A stretch of 64,000 nt of DNA from Streptomyces globisporus (GCA_014649555.1 BMTG01000004.1:372001-436000), one strand, 5' to 3'; shown: positions 26,423 to 35,614, numbered from the stretch's first letter. The notes: a model not told the origin generated them from the sequence alone. Program-made: numbers and translations.

Positions 26423-27247
26423 GTGAGCGAGCTGCGGTTCGTCCGTCTGGGCTTCGGCGAACAGGCCGTCGAATACACGGAGGCCTGGCAGAAGCAGCGC
26501 GAGGTGCACGCGGACCGGTTCGAGGACCGGGTGCCGGACACCTGTCTGCTCCTGGAACACCCGCCCGTCTACACGGCAGGACGCCGCACGGCGGACAACG
26601 AGCGTCCACTCGACGGCACCCCCGTCATCGACGTGGACCGCGGCGGGAAGATCACCTGGCACGGCCCGGGCCAGCTCGTCGGCTACCCGATCCAGAAGCT
26701 GCCGCGTCCGGTCGACGTCGTCGCACACGTGCGGCGGCTGGAGGACGCGCTCATCCGCACGGCCGCCGACTTCAGCGTGGAGACCTCCCGGGTCGAGGGC
26801 CGCAGCGGGGTCTGGGTGCTCGGCGACCCGGTCGAGCAGCGCCAGGCGCTGGGCGGGCTCTCGCTGGACTTCGACCCGAGGCTCCAGGACGAGGAGTTCG
26901 ACCCCCGGCTGAACGGCCCGGAGTACGCCCCGTCCAACGCGGGCCAGCGCCGCGAGGACCGCAAGCTGGCCGCGATCGGGATCCGGGTCGCCAAGGGCGT
27001 CACGATGCACGGCTTCGCGCTCAACGTGAACCCGGACAACACCTGGTTCGACCGGATCGTCCCGTGCGGCATCCGGGACGCCGGGGTCACGTCCCTCTCG
27101 GGCGAGCTGGGCCGGGAGATCACGATCGAGGAGGTGCTGCCGGTCGTCGAGAAGCATCTGCGGGACATCCTGGAGAACGCGGACCTCGCACCGCGCGAGG
27201 TCGAGCGGCCCGAGGCTTCGGTGCCGCAGGCTTCGGTCCCGGCGTGA
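26423..27247 (+). CDS. lipB: Octanoyltransferase LipB
   Basis: 274 residues from a GTG with GAGGGAGG upstream. LipB moves octanoate from acyl-carrier protein to lipoyl domains such as those of SucB. Visible motifs: [13 protein letters not shown] near residue 50, [17 protein letters not shown] near 75, K-L-A-A-I-G-I-R-V with the catalytic-type Lys near 185, and V-P-C-G-I with the acyl-thioester Cys near 214. The last ~20 residues ([12 protein letters not shown]) are a non-conserved tail. lipA follows 226 bp downstream. Confidence 0.96.
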   Translation: MSELRFVRLGFGEQAVEYTEAWQKQREVHADRFEDRVPDTCLLLEHPPVYTAGRRTADNERPLDGTPVIDVDRGGKITWHGPGQLVGYPIQKLPRPVDVVAHVRRLEDALIRTAADFSVETSRVEGRSGVWVLGDPVEQRQALGGLSLDFDPRLQDEEFDPRLNGPEYAPSNAGQRREDRKLAAIGIRVAKGVTMHGFALNVNPDNTWFDRIVPCGIRDAGVTSLSGELGREITIEEVLPVVEKHLRDILENADLAPREVERPEASVPQASVPA

Positions 27248-27473
27248 GGAGCCGCGACCGTGCCGACCGGGGAACCACGGGCCCTACCGACCAGTAGGCC
27301 GTCCGGGGAATAGGCCCCGTCGGCCGCAGGTTGGCCGGACGTAAGGCCGTTCGATGTAGGGGCGTACCCTGGTGTTCGCCGAAGAATCCAAAGTGAATCC
27401 CTCGCGCATCGCTCGCGCATCCCACGCGAACCCGACGCGAATCCAACGCAGCAGAGAGCAAAGGGGAGCCGGA

Positions 27474-28451
27474 GTGTCCGCTGTCGCACCCGACGGGCGC
27501 AAGATGCTGCGCCTGGAGGTCCGGAACAGCCAGACCCCCATCGAGCGCAAGCCCGAGTGGATCAAAACGCGGGCGAAGATGGGCCCCGAGTACAAGCAGC
27601 TGCAGCAGCTGGTGAAGGGTGAGGGCCTGCACACGGTCTGCCAGGAGGCGGGCTGTCCCAACATCTTCGAGTGCTGGGAGGACCGCGAGGCCACCTTCCT
27701 CATCGGCGGCGACCAGTGCACCCGGCGCTGCGACTTCTGCCAGATCGACACCGGCAAGCCGCAGGCGCTGGACCGTGACGAGCCCCGCCGCGTCGGCGAG
27801 TCCGTCGTCACGATGGACCTGAACTACGCCACCATCACCGGCGTCGCCCGCGACGACCTGGAGGACGGCGGCGCCTGGCTGTACGCGGAGACCGTCCGCC
27901 AGATCCACACGCTGACCGCGGAGCGGGAGGCCGGCGCGACCAAGGTCGAGCTGCTGATCCCCGACTTCAACGCGGAGCCCGAGCAGCTCGCCGAGGTCTT
28001 CTCCTCGCGCCCCGAGGTGCTCGCGCACAACGTGGAGACGGTGCCGCGGATCTTCAAGCGGATCCGCCCCGGCTTCCGTTACGAGCGTTCCCTGGAGGTC
28101 ATCACGCGCGCCCGCGAGGCCGGTCTGGTGACCAAGTCGAACCTGATCCTCGGCATGGGCGAGACCCGCGAGGAAGTCAGCGAGGCGCTCCAGGACCTGT
28201 ACGACGCGGGTTGCGAGCTCATCACGATCACGCAGTACCTGCGCCCCTCCGTACGGCACCACCCGGTCGAGCGCTGGGTGAAGCCGATGGAGTTCGTCGA
28301 GCTGAAGGACGAGGCCGACGCGATCGGCTACTCCGGCGTGATGTCGGGTCCGCTGGTGCGGTCCTCGTACCGCGCGGGGCGGCTCTTCCAGCAGGCGATG
28401 GACGCGCGCGGTGCCGCAGCCGGGACCGTCCAGGCCGCCCAGGCCGTGTGA
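27474..28451 (+). CDS. lipA: Lipoyl synthase LipA (radical SAM)
   Basis: 325 residues from a GTG with AGGGGAG upstream. Two Fe-S cluster motifs: the auxiliary cluster [12 protein letters not shown] near residue 58, and the radical-SAM C-T-R-R-C-D-F-C near residue 83. The C-terminal R-S-S-Y-R-A supplies the serine ligand of the auxiliary cluster. It inserts two sulfurs into octanoyl groups, acting after LipB, to make the lipoyl cofactors used by the sucB product. Confidence 0.97.
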   Translation: MSAVAPDGRKMLRLEVRNSQTPIERKPEWIKTRAKMGPEYKQLQQLVKGEGLHTVCQEAGCPNIFECWEDREATFLIGGDQCTRRCDFCQIDTGKPQALDRDEPRRVGESVVTMDLNYATITGVARDDLEDGGAWLYAETVRQIHTLTAEREAGATKVELLIPDFNAEPEQLAEVFSSRPEVLAHNVETVPRIFKRIRPGFRYERSLEVITRAREAGLVTKSNLILGMGETREEVSEALQDLYDAGCELITITQYLRPSVRHHPVERWVKPMEFVELKDEADAIGYSGVMSGPLVRSSYRAGRLFQQAMDARGAAAGTVQAAQAV

Positions 28452-28489
28452 ATCCGCTCACGAGCGGCCACCACGGCCCCGCCGCATGA

Positions 28490-28543
28490 CCGAAGCGGTC
28501 CGGACGCTCCTCGCAGGTGAGGGACGCGTACGGACCGCTTCGG
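28490..28543 (+). terminator. Terminator-like hairpin after lipA
   Basis: A perfect 13-bp inverted repeat (28490-28502 with 28531-28543) with a 28-nt loop, about 40 bp after the lipA stop. Confidence 0.6.
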
Positions 28544-28720
28544 CGTGCGCGGCGCCGGAATCAAGGCTTCATTGGTGTTTGACCGCCCGGTCACGCGCTG
28601 GTAACACCGAGCAGTGACCCTAGGTACACGTGCGGCAGCGACTCCAGCAGCCGCCGCCGTCACTGCTTCCCGCACTCATCCGCGCCACCGGGCGCATCCA
28701 TTCCGAGGGGGAACACCACG

Positions 28721-28921
28721 ATGCAGGCCGCACCGGTCCGCGCCCACGCCCTTCCGTCCGTCACCACCGCCCTGCGCGCCGTCGAGTCGCTGCTGCTGAG
28801 CAGCGGCCAGCGCACCGCCCGCCGCAACGCCTGGACGGCCGTCCTGGAGGACCGCCGCCGCGCCAAGGACCGGGTGGAGGCCCAGCACGTGCTGGACGCG
28901 GTGGCCGGCCACCGCTCCTAG
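28721..28921 (+). CDS. Small conserved Streptomyces protein (SCO2195-like)
   Basis: 66 residues from an ATG with GAGGGGGAA upstream. Ala/Arg-rich, probably helical: T-A-L-R-A-V-E-S-L-L-L-S and R-R-A-K-D-R-V-E-A-Q-H-V-L-D-A. Its position between lipA and the DUF4191 gene matches a small conserved gene of the Streptomyces core. Function unknown. Confidence 0.7.
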   Translation: MQAAPVRAHALPSVTTALRAVESLLLSSGQRTARRNAWTAVLEDRRRAKDRVEAQHVLDAVAGHRS

Positions 28922-29009
28922 GCCGCTCCCCGCGTCCCGGGGTCGCTCGCGCGTACCCGGACCGCTCCCACGTTCCTGGGGCGCTCACTCGCCGCGTAAA
29001 CTTCAGTAC

Positions 29010-29717
29010 ATGGCGAGGAAGGCAAAAACTGAAGGCGCGGACAGCGCCGAGAACGCGGGGCGACTCAAGCAGATCGCCCTGACCTACAAGATGACCAGGC
29101 GGACCGACAGCAAGATCGGTCTTGTCGTCGCAGGTGTCGGAATCGTCACGTTCGGTGTCCTCCTCGGCATCGGCTTCGCGATCGGCCACCCGGTCTATCT
29201 GGGCATCCTGGGCTTCGTCCTGGCCGTCCTCGCGATGGCGATCATCTTCGGCCGACGCGCAGAGCGGGCGGCCTTCGGTCAGATGGAGGGCCAGCCCGGA
29301 GCGGCGGCCGCCGTCCTGGACCGGATCGGACGCGGCTGGACGACCACCCCCGCGGTGGCGATGAACCGCAGCCAGGACGTCGTCCACCGCGCGGTCGGCA
29401 AGGCCGGCATCGTCCTGGTCGCCGAGGGCAACCCGAACCGGGTGAAGGGGCTGCTGGCGGCCGAGAAGAAGAAGATGGCCCGCATCGTGCTGGACGTGCC
29501 GGTGCACGACATCATCGTCGGCAACGGCGAGGGCCAGGTGCCCCTGAAGAAGGTCCGCACCAAGATGCTGAAGCTCCCCCGCGTCCTGACCGGCCCGCAG
29601 GTGACCTCCACCAACGACCGGCTGCGCGCGATGGGCGACCTGATGAGCAACATGCCGCTGCCGAAGGGCCCGATGCCGAAGGGCATGCGGATGCCGCGCG
29701 GCGGAAAGATGCGCTGA
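29010..29717 (+). CDS. DUF4191 membrane protein
   Basis: 235 residues. Lys-rich N-terminus, then two hydrophobic segments (about residues 36-55 and 58-76). A soluble C-terminal ~150 residues includes V-L-D-V-P-V-H-D-I-I-V-G-N-G-E-G-Q-V-P-L and ends in a Met/Pro/Lys-rich basic tail (M-P-L-P-K-G-P-M-P-K-G-M-R-M-P). Matches the actinobacterial DUF4191 family next to glnA; function unknown. Confidence 0.9.
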   Translation: MARKAKTEGADSAENAGRLKQIALTYKMTRRTDSKIGLVVAGVGIVTFGVLLGIGFAIGHPVYLGILGFVLAVLAMAIIFGRRAERAAFGQMEGQPGAAAAVLDRIGRGWTTTPAVAMNRSQDVVHRAVGKAGIVLVAEGNPNRVKGLLAAEKKKMARIVLDVPVHDIIVGNGEGQVPLKKVRTKMLKLPRVLTGPQVTSTNDRLRAMGDLMSNMPLPKGPMPKGMRMPRGGKMR

Positions 29718-29730
29718 CCGCGACCTACGG

Positions 29731-29777
29731 AAACGGGGCGGCCCCAGGACCTTCGCGGGTCCGGGGCCGCCCCGTTT
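29731..29777. terminator. Long terminator hairpin between DUF4191 and RDD genes
   Basis: A 20-bp stem with one bulged A (29731-29751 with 29758-29777), 6-nt loop, A-rich before and T-rich after. It sits between convergent genes and can serve both. Confidence 0.85.
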
Positions 29778-29811
29778 CGCATGGGCGCACGTCTCAGGGA
29801 TGCGCGGGAGG

Positions 29812-29880
29812 ATTCACATCCCGATCCGGACTCACATCCCGATCCGGACTCACATCCGGATCTGGAGTCACAAACGGATC
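29812..29880. repeat. Degenerate ~18-bp direct repeats at the 3' end of the RDD gene
   Basis: Three or four head-to-tail units related to CTCACATCCCGATCCGGA, progressively diverged. They cross the stop codon region of the minus-strand RDD gene (29868). Likely replication-slippage repeats. Confidence 0.85.
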
Positions 29881-30335
29881 TGGACGGAGCGCGACAGCCG
29901 GTCGTGCAGACCGCGCCCGTCGCGGTCCCAGACGAGCGCGGGGATGACGAGCAGGAGCAGTACGGTCCGCACGGCCACGCGCACGAACCCGAGCCGCCCG
30001 CCGTCGTCAGCGACCACGCGCACGCCCAGCAGCCGCTTCCCGGGCGTGCAGCCGACGGTGCCCACGGTCAGCAGGCTCATCACGAGGAAGATCCCGAGCG
30101 CCCAGTTCCCCGCCGCCTGCTGGTCACCGCGAGCGAACAGCCCGTATGCGATCAGCATGCAGAGGGTCCAGTCGATGAAGATGGCTCCGAAGCGCCGGCC
30201 GAGCGGCGCGATCGAGCCGGGCCCTTCCTCGGGCAGCCCGAGGCCCTTGCCCCGGTAGCCGAAGTCGGCGCCCATCTCCTCGGCGGCCGCGCGGGGCCCC
30301 GAGAGCCACGATCCGATTGCTTGCCTGTTGTCCAC
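29868..30335 (-). CDS. RDD-family membrane protein
   Basis: 155 residues from the GTG at 30335. RDD features: R-R-F-G-A-I-F-I-D-W-T-L at the start of the first membrane helix (~48-65), G-C-T-P-G-K-R-L-L-G-V-R-V-V in the middle, and the final R-D-G-R-G-L-H-D-R-L-S-R. Three hydrophobic helices. RDD proteins are small transport-related membrane proteins of unclear substrate. Divergent from glnA. Confidence 0.9.
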   Translation of the reverse strand: MDNRQAIGSWLSGPRAAAEEMGADFGYRGKGLGLPEEGPGSIAPLGRRFGAIFIDWTLCMLIAYGLFARGDQQAAGNWALGIFLVMSLLTVGTVGCTPGKRLLGVRVVADDGGRLGFVRVAVRTVLLLLVIPALVWDRDGRGLHDRLSRSVQIRL

Positions 30336-30434
30336 CCGTCCACGGTACTGCGCCCGGGTTTGGGCCCGGCCGGGCGGGGCACGGAAACAGCCGCACGGAG
30401 ACCGCCGCTGAGATGCCGCCCACCACCGCCCCGG

Positions 30435-30472
30435 TTAACTTGGGCGAAACAAATGGGTCACGCTTGAGAAAT
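30435..30472 (+). promoter_or_regulatory. GlnR binding array upstream of glnA
   Basis: Four half-sites exactly 11 bp apart: TTAAC (30435), GAAAC (30446), GTCAC (30457), GAAAT (30468), each separated by 6 bp. This matches the published actinobacterial GlnR pattern gTnAC-n6-GaAAc repeated twice. It lies about 100 bp upstream of the glnA start. GlnR, the nitrogen regulator, is encoded elsewhere. Confidence 0.85.
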
Positions 30473-30572
30473 CGAGCCTGCCTATGGTCGGGTCCAGCGT
30501 GCGCCACCGCACTGGCCGCACCACGAGCTACACAACCCCCGTCCCTCCCGGGTCGGGAGGAGGAGGAGTTGG

Positions 30573-31982
30573 ATGTTCCAGAACGCCGACGAAGTGCAGA
30601 AGTACGTCGCGGACAACGACGTCAAGTTCATCGATGTCCGGTTCTGCGACCTGCCCGGGGTGATGCAGCACTTCACGATCCCGGCAGCGACCTTCGACCC
30701 GGCCGAGGAACTGGCCTTCGACGGTTCGTCGATCCGCGGCTTCCAGGCCATCCACGAGTCGGACATGGCGCTGCGCGCGGACCTGTCGACGGCTCGGGTG
30801 GACCCCTTCCGCCGCGACAAGACGATCAACATCAACTTCTTCATCCACGACCCGATCACGGGCGAGCAGTACAGCCGTGACCCGCGCAACATCGCCAAGA
30901 AGGCCGAGGCCTACCTCGCCTCGACCGGCATCGCGGACACCGCGTACTTCGGCCCGGAGGCCGAGTTCTACGTCTTCGACAACGTCCGCTTCCAGACGTC
31001 GGCGAACGAGAGCTTCTACCACATCGACTCCGAGGCCGGCGCCTGGAACACCGGTGCGGTCGAGAACAACCGCGGTTACAAGGTCCGCTACAAGGGCGGC
31101 TACTTCCCGGCCCCGCCGGTGGACCACTTCGCCGACCTGCGGGCCGAGATCTCCCTGGAGCTGGACAAGAACGGCCTCCAGGTCGAGCGCCAGCACCACG
31201 AGGTCGGCACGGCCGGCCAGGCGGAGATCAACTACAAGTTCAACACGCTGCTGGCCGCGGCCGACGACCTGATGCTCTTCAAGTACATCGTGAAGAACGT
31301 CGCCTGGCGCAACGGCAAGACCGCGACCTTCATGCCGAAGCCGATCTTCGGCGACAACGGCTCGGGCATGCACGTGCACCAGTCGCTGTGGCAGGGCGGC
31401 TCGCCGCTCTTCTACGACGAGCAGGGTTACGCCGGCCTCTCGGACACCGCCCGCTACTACATCGGCGGCATCCTGAAGCACGCCCCGTCGCTGCTGGCCT
31501 TCACCAACCCGACGGTGAACTCCTACCACCGCCTGGTCCCCGGCTTCGAGGCCCCGGTCAACATGGTGTACTCGCAGCGGAACCGTTCCGCCGCGATGCG
31601 CATCCCGATCACCGGCTCGAACCCGAAGGCCAAGCGCGTCGAGTTCCGCGCCCCGGACCCGTCGTCCAACCCGTACCTCGCGTTCTCCGCGCTGCTGATG
31701 GCGGGCCTGGACGGCGTGAAGAACAAGATCGAGCCGGCCGAGCCGATCGACAAGGACCTCTACGAGCTGGCTCCCGAGGAGCACGCCAACGTCCAGCAGG
31801 TCCCGACGTCCCTCCCGGCCGTGCTCGACGCCCTGGAGGCGGACAACGAGTACCTCCAGGCGGGCGGCGTCTTCACGTCCGACCTGATCGAGACCTGGAT
31901 CGACTACAAGCGCACGAACGAGATCGCCCCGATCCAGCTGCGGCCGCACCCGCACGAGTTTGAGCTTTACTTCGACATCTAG
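30573..31982 (+). CDS. glnA: Glutamine synthetase type I
   Basis: 469 residues from an ATG with GGAGGAGGAGG upstream. Full-length GSI-beta with [47 protein letters not shown] and [10 protein letters not shown]. The adenylylation tyrosine is in [10 protein letters not shown] near residue 396. Transcription is probably controlled by GlnR. The last four codons (F-D-I-stop) are part of a 15-bp att core: a mobile element is integrated here, and the stop region and everything downstream come from the element. Confidence 0.97.
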   Translation: MFQNADEVQKYVADNDVKFIDVRFCDLPGVMQHFTIPAATFDPAEELAFDGSSIRGFQAIHESDMALRADLSTARVDPFRRDKTININFFIHDPITGEQYSRDPRNIAKKAEAYLASTGIADTAYFGPEAEFYVFDNVRFQTSANESFYHIDSEAGAWNTGAVENNRGYKVRYKGGYFPAPPVDHFADLRAEISLELDKNGLQVERQHHEVGTAGQAEINYKFNTLLAAADDLMLFKYIVKNVAWRNGKTATFMPKPIFGDNGSGMHVHQSLWQGGSPLFYDEQGYAGLSDTARYYIGGILKHAPSLLAFTNPTVNSYHRLVPGFEAPVNMVYSQRNRSAAMRIPITGSNPKAKRVEFRAPDPSSNPYLAFSALLMAGLDGVKNKIEPAEPIDKDLYELAPEEHANVQQVPTSLPAVLDALEADNEYLQAGGVFTSDLIETWIDYKRTNEIAPIQLRPHPHEFELYFDI

Positions 31983-31984
31983 GA
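31970..31984. mobile_element. attL: 15-bp att core at the 3' end of glnA
   Basis: CTTCGACATCTAGGA, identical to 52282-52296 on the same strand. It covers the last glnA codons and the stop, so integration preserves GlnA. The integrase gene ends 100 bp away, the usual int-att arrangement. Confidence 0.88.
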
Positions 31985-32013
31985 CCGCCGCAGGTCAGAG
32001 GGGTTCCCCTCTC

Positions 32014-32036
32014 ACCTGGGCCGTCTGTGGGCCGTC
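32014..32036 (+). promoter_or_regulatory. Candidate arm-type integrase site, attL side
   Basis: ACCTGGGCCGTC followed 3 bp later by GGGCCGTC. It matches 52152-52174 at 21 of 23 positions and contains two direct GGGCCGTC units 11 bp apart. It lies 30 bp inside the left att core. In the excised circle both copies would flank the core. Confidence 0.55.
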
Positions 32037-32073
32037 GGCCGTATCCCTCCGGGGGTACGGCCGACGGCCTTTT
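32030..32073. terminator. Terminator between glnA and int, element-encoded
   Basis: A perfect 14-bp stem (32030-32043 with 32056-32069), 12-nt loop, followed by TTTT. It lies inside the element between the convergent glnA and int genes and replaces the chromosomal terminator displaced beyond attR. Confidence 0.85.
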
Positions 32074-32083
32074 CTGCTGCCCG

Positions 32084-33352
32084 TCACACCGCGACGGGCA
32101 CCGCACCGTCGTCGCCGTCGTCCTCGGCGGCCGGGCCGAACGCCGCGTCGATGGCCTTGCGCGCTCGGTCCTGGCTGTTGGGCATGAGGTGGGTGTACGT
32201 CCGGAGCGTGAAGCCTGGGTCCGAGTGTCCGAGGTACTCGGAGAGAGCCCGGATGTTCTCCCCTGCGTCGAGGAGAACCGACGCGTAGTAGTGCCGAAGC
32301 GCGTGCATACCGTGCTCTCGCGACTGCTTGAACCTCTCCCCCGGCAGACGATCCGGGATGACGCCGGCGGAGACGAGGGCAGGCTTCCAGAGGTACATGT
32401 TGGAGTAGTTCCGGTTCAGCGCCTTGCGTTCGCGAGAGTAGAACAGCAGCGTCGCCGTGACGGGCGGCCCATCGGGCGTCTTCCACGGGAGTGTGACCTC
32501 GATGGGCGGGCGCTGAGTGATGTGCCGGGCCAAGGCGTGGGCGACTACTTCCGGCAAGGGCACCTCCCTCAGCTTTCCGCCCTTGGGTGGGGCGAATACG
32601 AGGTGAGATCCCACCATCTTGACCTGTCGGACGACGTGAACGGTTCCTCCGAGGAAGTCGACTTCGTCGACGGCCAACCCGAAGACCTCCCCTTGCCTCA
32701 AGCCGCATCCGGCACCGACATCGACGATCGCCTTGTATTGCTGCGGAAGCCCTTCCCTGACGGCGAGGACCCGCTCACGGGTCCAGGGCTTGAGCTTCCT
32801 GGCGTCGAGCTTCGGGGCACGAACTGACCCAGCCCGGCAGGGGTTCCGGGCGATGATCCCGTCGTCCACGGCCGCGGCGAAGACAGCGGAGACATTCGCG
32901 AAGATGACGCGCTGGTAAGAGGACGCAAGGCCCGCTTCTTGGAGGCCCCGGGCCCACGTGCGGATGTGCCCAGGCTGAAAGGCGGACATGGAGCGGGAAC
33001 CGATGTACGGGTTGGCATGGAGCCGGAACCTCAGCTCCATTGCCGCGATGGTGGACACGTCGGTCGTCTGCGACGCGAGCCACGTCGTGGCGAACTGCTG
33101 GAAGGTGACCCTGCCTTCGCTCGGATCGACGTACTGGCCGCGTGCCATGTCGGCGGCAAGCTGCGTCAACCATGTCTCCGCGAGCCGCTTTTGCTTGTCG
33201 GGGAAGCTCTTGGACTTCTCGGTGCCGTCGGGGCCGATGTACCGGGCGCGGTAGCGGAGTCCGGAGCCGTATCGGTCACTCTTGACCCGGCGGGGCTTCC
33301 CGGCGGGCCCGGTTTCGGTTTTGTACCAGCGGTCTTGGATGTGGCCGGCCAA
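32084..33352 (-). CDS. int: Tyrosine recombinase (site-specific integrase)
   Basis: 422 residues from a TTG at 33352 with AGGAG six bases upstream. That start gives the N-terminus (M)-A-G-H-I-Q-D-R-W-Y typical of AICE integrases; longer frames run into the xis gene. N-terminal arm-binding AP2-like region (~1-70), SAM-like core-binding domain (~75-165), then the catalytic domain with R219 (C-G-L-R-Q-G-E), H350-x-x-R353 (H-A-L-R-H-Y) and Y386 (L-R-T-Y-T-H). All catalytic residues are present, so it should be active. It lies next to attL and follows xis. Confidence 0.93.
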   Translation of the reverse strand: MAGHIQDRWYKTETGPAGKPRRVKSDRYGSGLRYRARYIGPDGTEKSKSFPDKQKRLAETWLTQLAADMARGQYVDPSEGRVTFQQFATTWLASQTTDVSTIAAMELRFRLHANPYIGSRSMSAFQPGHIRTWARGLQEAGLASSYQRVIFANVSAVFAAAVDDGIIARNPCRAGSVRAPKLDARKLKPWTRERVLAVREGLPQQYKAIVDVGAGCGLRQGEVFGLAVDEVDFLGGTVHVVRQVKMVGSHLVFAPPKGGKLREVPLPEVVAHALARHITQRPPIEVTLPWKTPDGPPVTATLLFYSRERKALNRNYSNMYLWKPALVSAGVIPDRLPGERFKQSREHGMHALRHYYASVLLDAGENIRALSEYLGHSDPGFTLRTYTHLMPNSQDRARKAIDAAFGPAAEDDGDDGAVPVAV

Positions 33353-33376
33353 GGGGTGCTCCTGTTGGGTACGCGG

Positions 33377-33409
33377 CAGGGGCACGACCTGGTGGTGGTC
33401 GTGCCCCTG
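33377..33409. terminator. Hairpin between xis and int
   Basis: A perfect 13-bp stem (33377-33389 with 33397-33409), 7-nt loop, in the xis-int gap and just ahead of the int Shine-Dalgarno. It could terminate or attenuate read-through from xis into int, or block int translation. Confidence 0.65.
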
Positions 33410-33428
33410 CGGGTGGTCGTGATGTAGG

Positions 33429-33662
33429 TCAGGCCGCTTCGCGCTCGGACAGGCTGCTGATCCATGCGTGCACGGCGGCGGGGTCGTAGCGGAGGTGCTT
33501 GCCGACGCGGAAGCCGGGCGGGCCAGTGCGCTTCTTGCGCCAGGCGTAGACGGTTTCGAGCGGGACGGAGAGCAGGGTGGTGAGGTCTTCGGGAGTGAGG
33601 TAGCGGTCGGGAAGCCCGCGCCGGAGCGTGGACCGGGGGTCTCTGGTAGCCGTCGCAGCCAC
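33429..33662 (-). CDS. xis: Excisionase / AlpA-like DNA-binding protein
   Basis: 77 residues from the GTG at 33662, with GGAG five bases upstream. A MerR/HTH_17-type winged helix: Y-L-T-P-E-D-L-T-T-L-L-S-V-P-L-E-T-V-Y-A-W-R-K, then G-P-P-G-F-R-V-G-K-H-L-R-Y-D-P-A-A-V-H-A-W-I. This is the standard Xis of AICEs, directing integrase toward excision. The region upstream is filled with TGCGTCA/TGACGCA repeats that may include its promoter. Confidence 0.9.
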   Translation of the reverse strand: MAATATRDPRSTLRRGLPDRYLTPEDLTTLLSVPLETVYAWRKKRTGPPGFRVGKHLRYDPAAVHAWISSLSEREAA

Positions 33663-33754
33663 TGCATCTCCTTGGATGTGGGAGGGGGCCCGGCGCTCTG
33701 TGGCCTTCGTCGTTGTCTGGCGAGGTGGCCGCGCCTGTCCTAGGTGTGGATTTC

Positions 33755-33960
33755 TGCGTCATTGCGTCATCAGCGTCATTCGGGCCTCTGACCTGCTGAT
33801 CTGTGTGACGCAGAGGCTCAGGGCTGCGTCATCGGTGCGTCACGGGCCGCGTCATGCCATGACGCAGATGACGCAGGATGACGCAGAGACTGCCGTCTGC
33901 GTCATGTATGAAGCCGCAGTTCAGGTGCCGTTTTCCGGCCTGCATGACGCAGATGACGCA
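33755..33960. repeat. Iteron-like array of TGCGTCA/TGACGCA heptamers (candidate ori or Xis/Int control region)
   Basis: Eleven exact heptamers, on either strand, start at 33755, 33763, 33806, 33825, 33836, 33860, 33869, 33879, 33898, 33945 and 33954. Degenerate GCGTCAT copies lie at 33773 and 33849. Several form runs 8-11 bp apart, about one helical turn. Chance would give far fewer than one copy in this length. The array lies between the replication genes and xis. Confidence 0.85.
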
Positions 33961-34073
33961 GCGTCTTCCCTCTTAGGACAAAAGAGGGGGTGCCTGTAGT
34001 AATGCGGCGCGCCTCACAGCGTGAAAGAGGAGCCGCGGCGCGGCACGACCTTGGGGCGGCGCTGCCGCCGAAC

Positions 34074-34111
34074 AGCAAGAAGAGCACGCGCCGCCGGGTG
34101 CTCTTCTTGCT
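34074..34111. terminator. Terminator hairpin at the 3' end of the rep operon
   Basis: A perfect 14-bp stem (34074-34087 with 34098-34111), 10-nt loop, 26 bp after the stop of the leftward ATPase gene. Confidence 0.8.
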
Positions 34112-34136
34112 TGTCCGGGTGAGCGCAGGCCGCGGG

Positions 34137-35612
34137 TCAGAATGCTCCCGTCTCCTGGTGCGGGTTCGGGGCGCTCTTGCGGACCATTTCGAGGTATCGG
34201 CCCTCGCTGGTACGGCCGCTGTCGATGAGCACCCCCCGGGCCGCCAGGGTGGGCTGGAGGCGCTTGAGGCGGTCGGAGAGGACTTTGCCCGTAGTAGGCC
34301 ACCCCTTAGGCAAGGGACGCAGTTCATCGCCGCTGTAGAGGCGGCTGAGGCAGTGCAGCCACTCCGTTGACGTCATGCGCTGCTCGCCGCCGGGGGCCAT
34401 GGTGTCGGCCTGCTGAAGGACCGTCTGCGCCAACAGGTCGCCTTCAATGACATCGTCGTTCAGGTCGTCCAGGCTCGCGCGGTACGCGGGCAGCGCCCCG
34501 AGACCGGTCGCCGCGTCAAGCTGTGCACACAGGTGGGCGAAATCCGCCATCCGCAGATCGGTGGGCGTCTCCGCTTGGGCCGCGCGCACCTTGACGGTGA
34601 GGTCCAGGAGCGAGCCGAGGACGACGGGCAGCACTTCCGCGTACTCCGCCCAGAGTTCTGCTTCGGTGCGCCGAACGGTGGGCCGTTCCAGCCGCAGGGG
34701 CAGGAGGCGTTCCGCAAAGTCGGGGCGGATGATCCCCACGTCGATGCCGGTGAGAAGGAGAGGACGGCGGTAGCCGACGCGGAAGACGTCTCCGTCGGTG
34801 AACAGGGCCCGCTTCACGGATTCGGCTCCGGTGACGATGCAGCACATGGCGTCGGACAGCTCCGGGCTCATGTGGGACAGGTTGTCCAGCGCGGTGACCC
34901 ATCCTGCGGCCACGGCCGCGATCAGGTTCTCCTCATCCTTCGGCGCCCTGCGCAGGTCCCCGCTCATCCCCTCGATGATCCGCACCAGCATCCGCCCACC
35001 CGTGGACTTCCCCGCGCCCTGCGGGCCGGTGAGGAACGGGGCGGGGACGGGGACGGAGGGGCCCAGGCAGCCGATCAGCCAGGCGATGGCCAGGCACTCG
35101 GTTTCCGCGTTGGCGAAGTTGCACAGCCGCATCAGCAGGTCGATGCCCTTGCCCTCGGTGTCCTTGGCCGGCAGGGGCAGTTCCCCAGTGAGCTGGGTGC
35201 GCCGCCAGCACACCTCCCGCGGGTCGGGGACGGCGATGTCCCAGCCGGTGGGGTGGATGCGGACGGACTGCCCGTCGTCGCGGCCCAGGTCCAGCCACGT
35301 GGCCCCGTCGAATCCGGGGGCGACGCGGATGTTCACGGCCTGGGTGTCCTCGGTCAGCGCCAGCGCCTCGATCAGGTCCAGCGCCTCCTTCAGCGCGGTC
35401 CCGTTGAAGACGCCGACCCCGTCCTTGAACATGCCGACCATGAGTTCCTGCCGGTGGCTGCCCGTGGTGCCCTGTGAGCGGATCGGGCGGGCCACGGGGT
35501 GGCCGTTGCGCTGGGCGTAGACGGTTCCGTCGGCGGTGCGGAAGTACCGGAAGTGGGACTGCGCGTAGTCGGTGATGATCTCGCGGGCGGGGTTCTTCTC
35601 GTCGTCAGCCAT
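34137..35612 (-). CDS. AICE replication ATPase/helicase-type protein
   Basis: 491 residues from the ATG at 35612. A GTG at 35618 overlaps the upstream stop as GTGA and is also possible. The centre has Walker A G-P-Q-G-A-G-K(202)-S-T and a likely Walker B region V-T-A-L-D-N-L-S, as in the D5/DUF927-like helicases that accompany primase-polymerases. The N-terminal ~180 residues are beta-rich (Y-F-R-T-A-D-G-T-V-Y-A); the C-terminal ~100 look like a DNA-binding winged region. Coupled to the primase-polymerase gene, it forms the replication module. Leftward operon. Confidence 0.82.
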   Translation of the reverse strand: MADDEKNPAREIITDYAQSHFRYFRTADGTVYAQRNGHPVARPIRSQGTTGSHRQELMVGMFKDGVGVFNGTALKEALDLIEALALTEDTQAVNIRVAPGFDGATWLDLGRDDGQSVRIHPTGWDIAVPDPREVCWRRTQLTGELPLPAKDTEGKGIDLLMRLCNFANAETECLAIAWLIGCLGPSVPVPAPFLTGPQGAGKSTGGRMLVRIIEGMSGDLRRAPKDEENLIAAVAAGWVTALDNLSHMSPELSDAMCCIVTGAESVKRALFTDGDVFRVGYRRPLLLTGIDVGIIRPDFAERLLPLRLERPTVRRTEAELWAEYAEVLPVVLGSLLDLTVKVRAAQAETPTDLRMADFAHLCAQLDAATGLGALPAYRASLDDLNDDVIEGDLLAQTVLQQADTMAPGGEQRMTSTEWLHCLSRLYSGDELRPLPKGWPTTGKVLSDRLKRLQPTLAARGVLIDSGRTSEGRYLEMVRKSAPNPHQETGAF

Positions 35613-35614
35613 GG

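Larger units (their letters stand above)
33663..34136. other. Intergenic region between rep genes and xis
   Basis: 474 bp holding a heptamer repeat array (33755-33960), a small 7-bp stem-loop (33968-33988) and the terminator of the rep operon (34074-34111). Open frames here are not convincing genes. Confidence 0.7.

Noticed and set aside
31960-32100. tRNA gene as the integration target
   Set aside because: No cloverleaf at either att core; the repeat lies in the glnA coding end.
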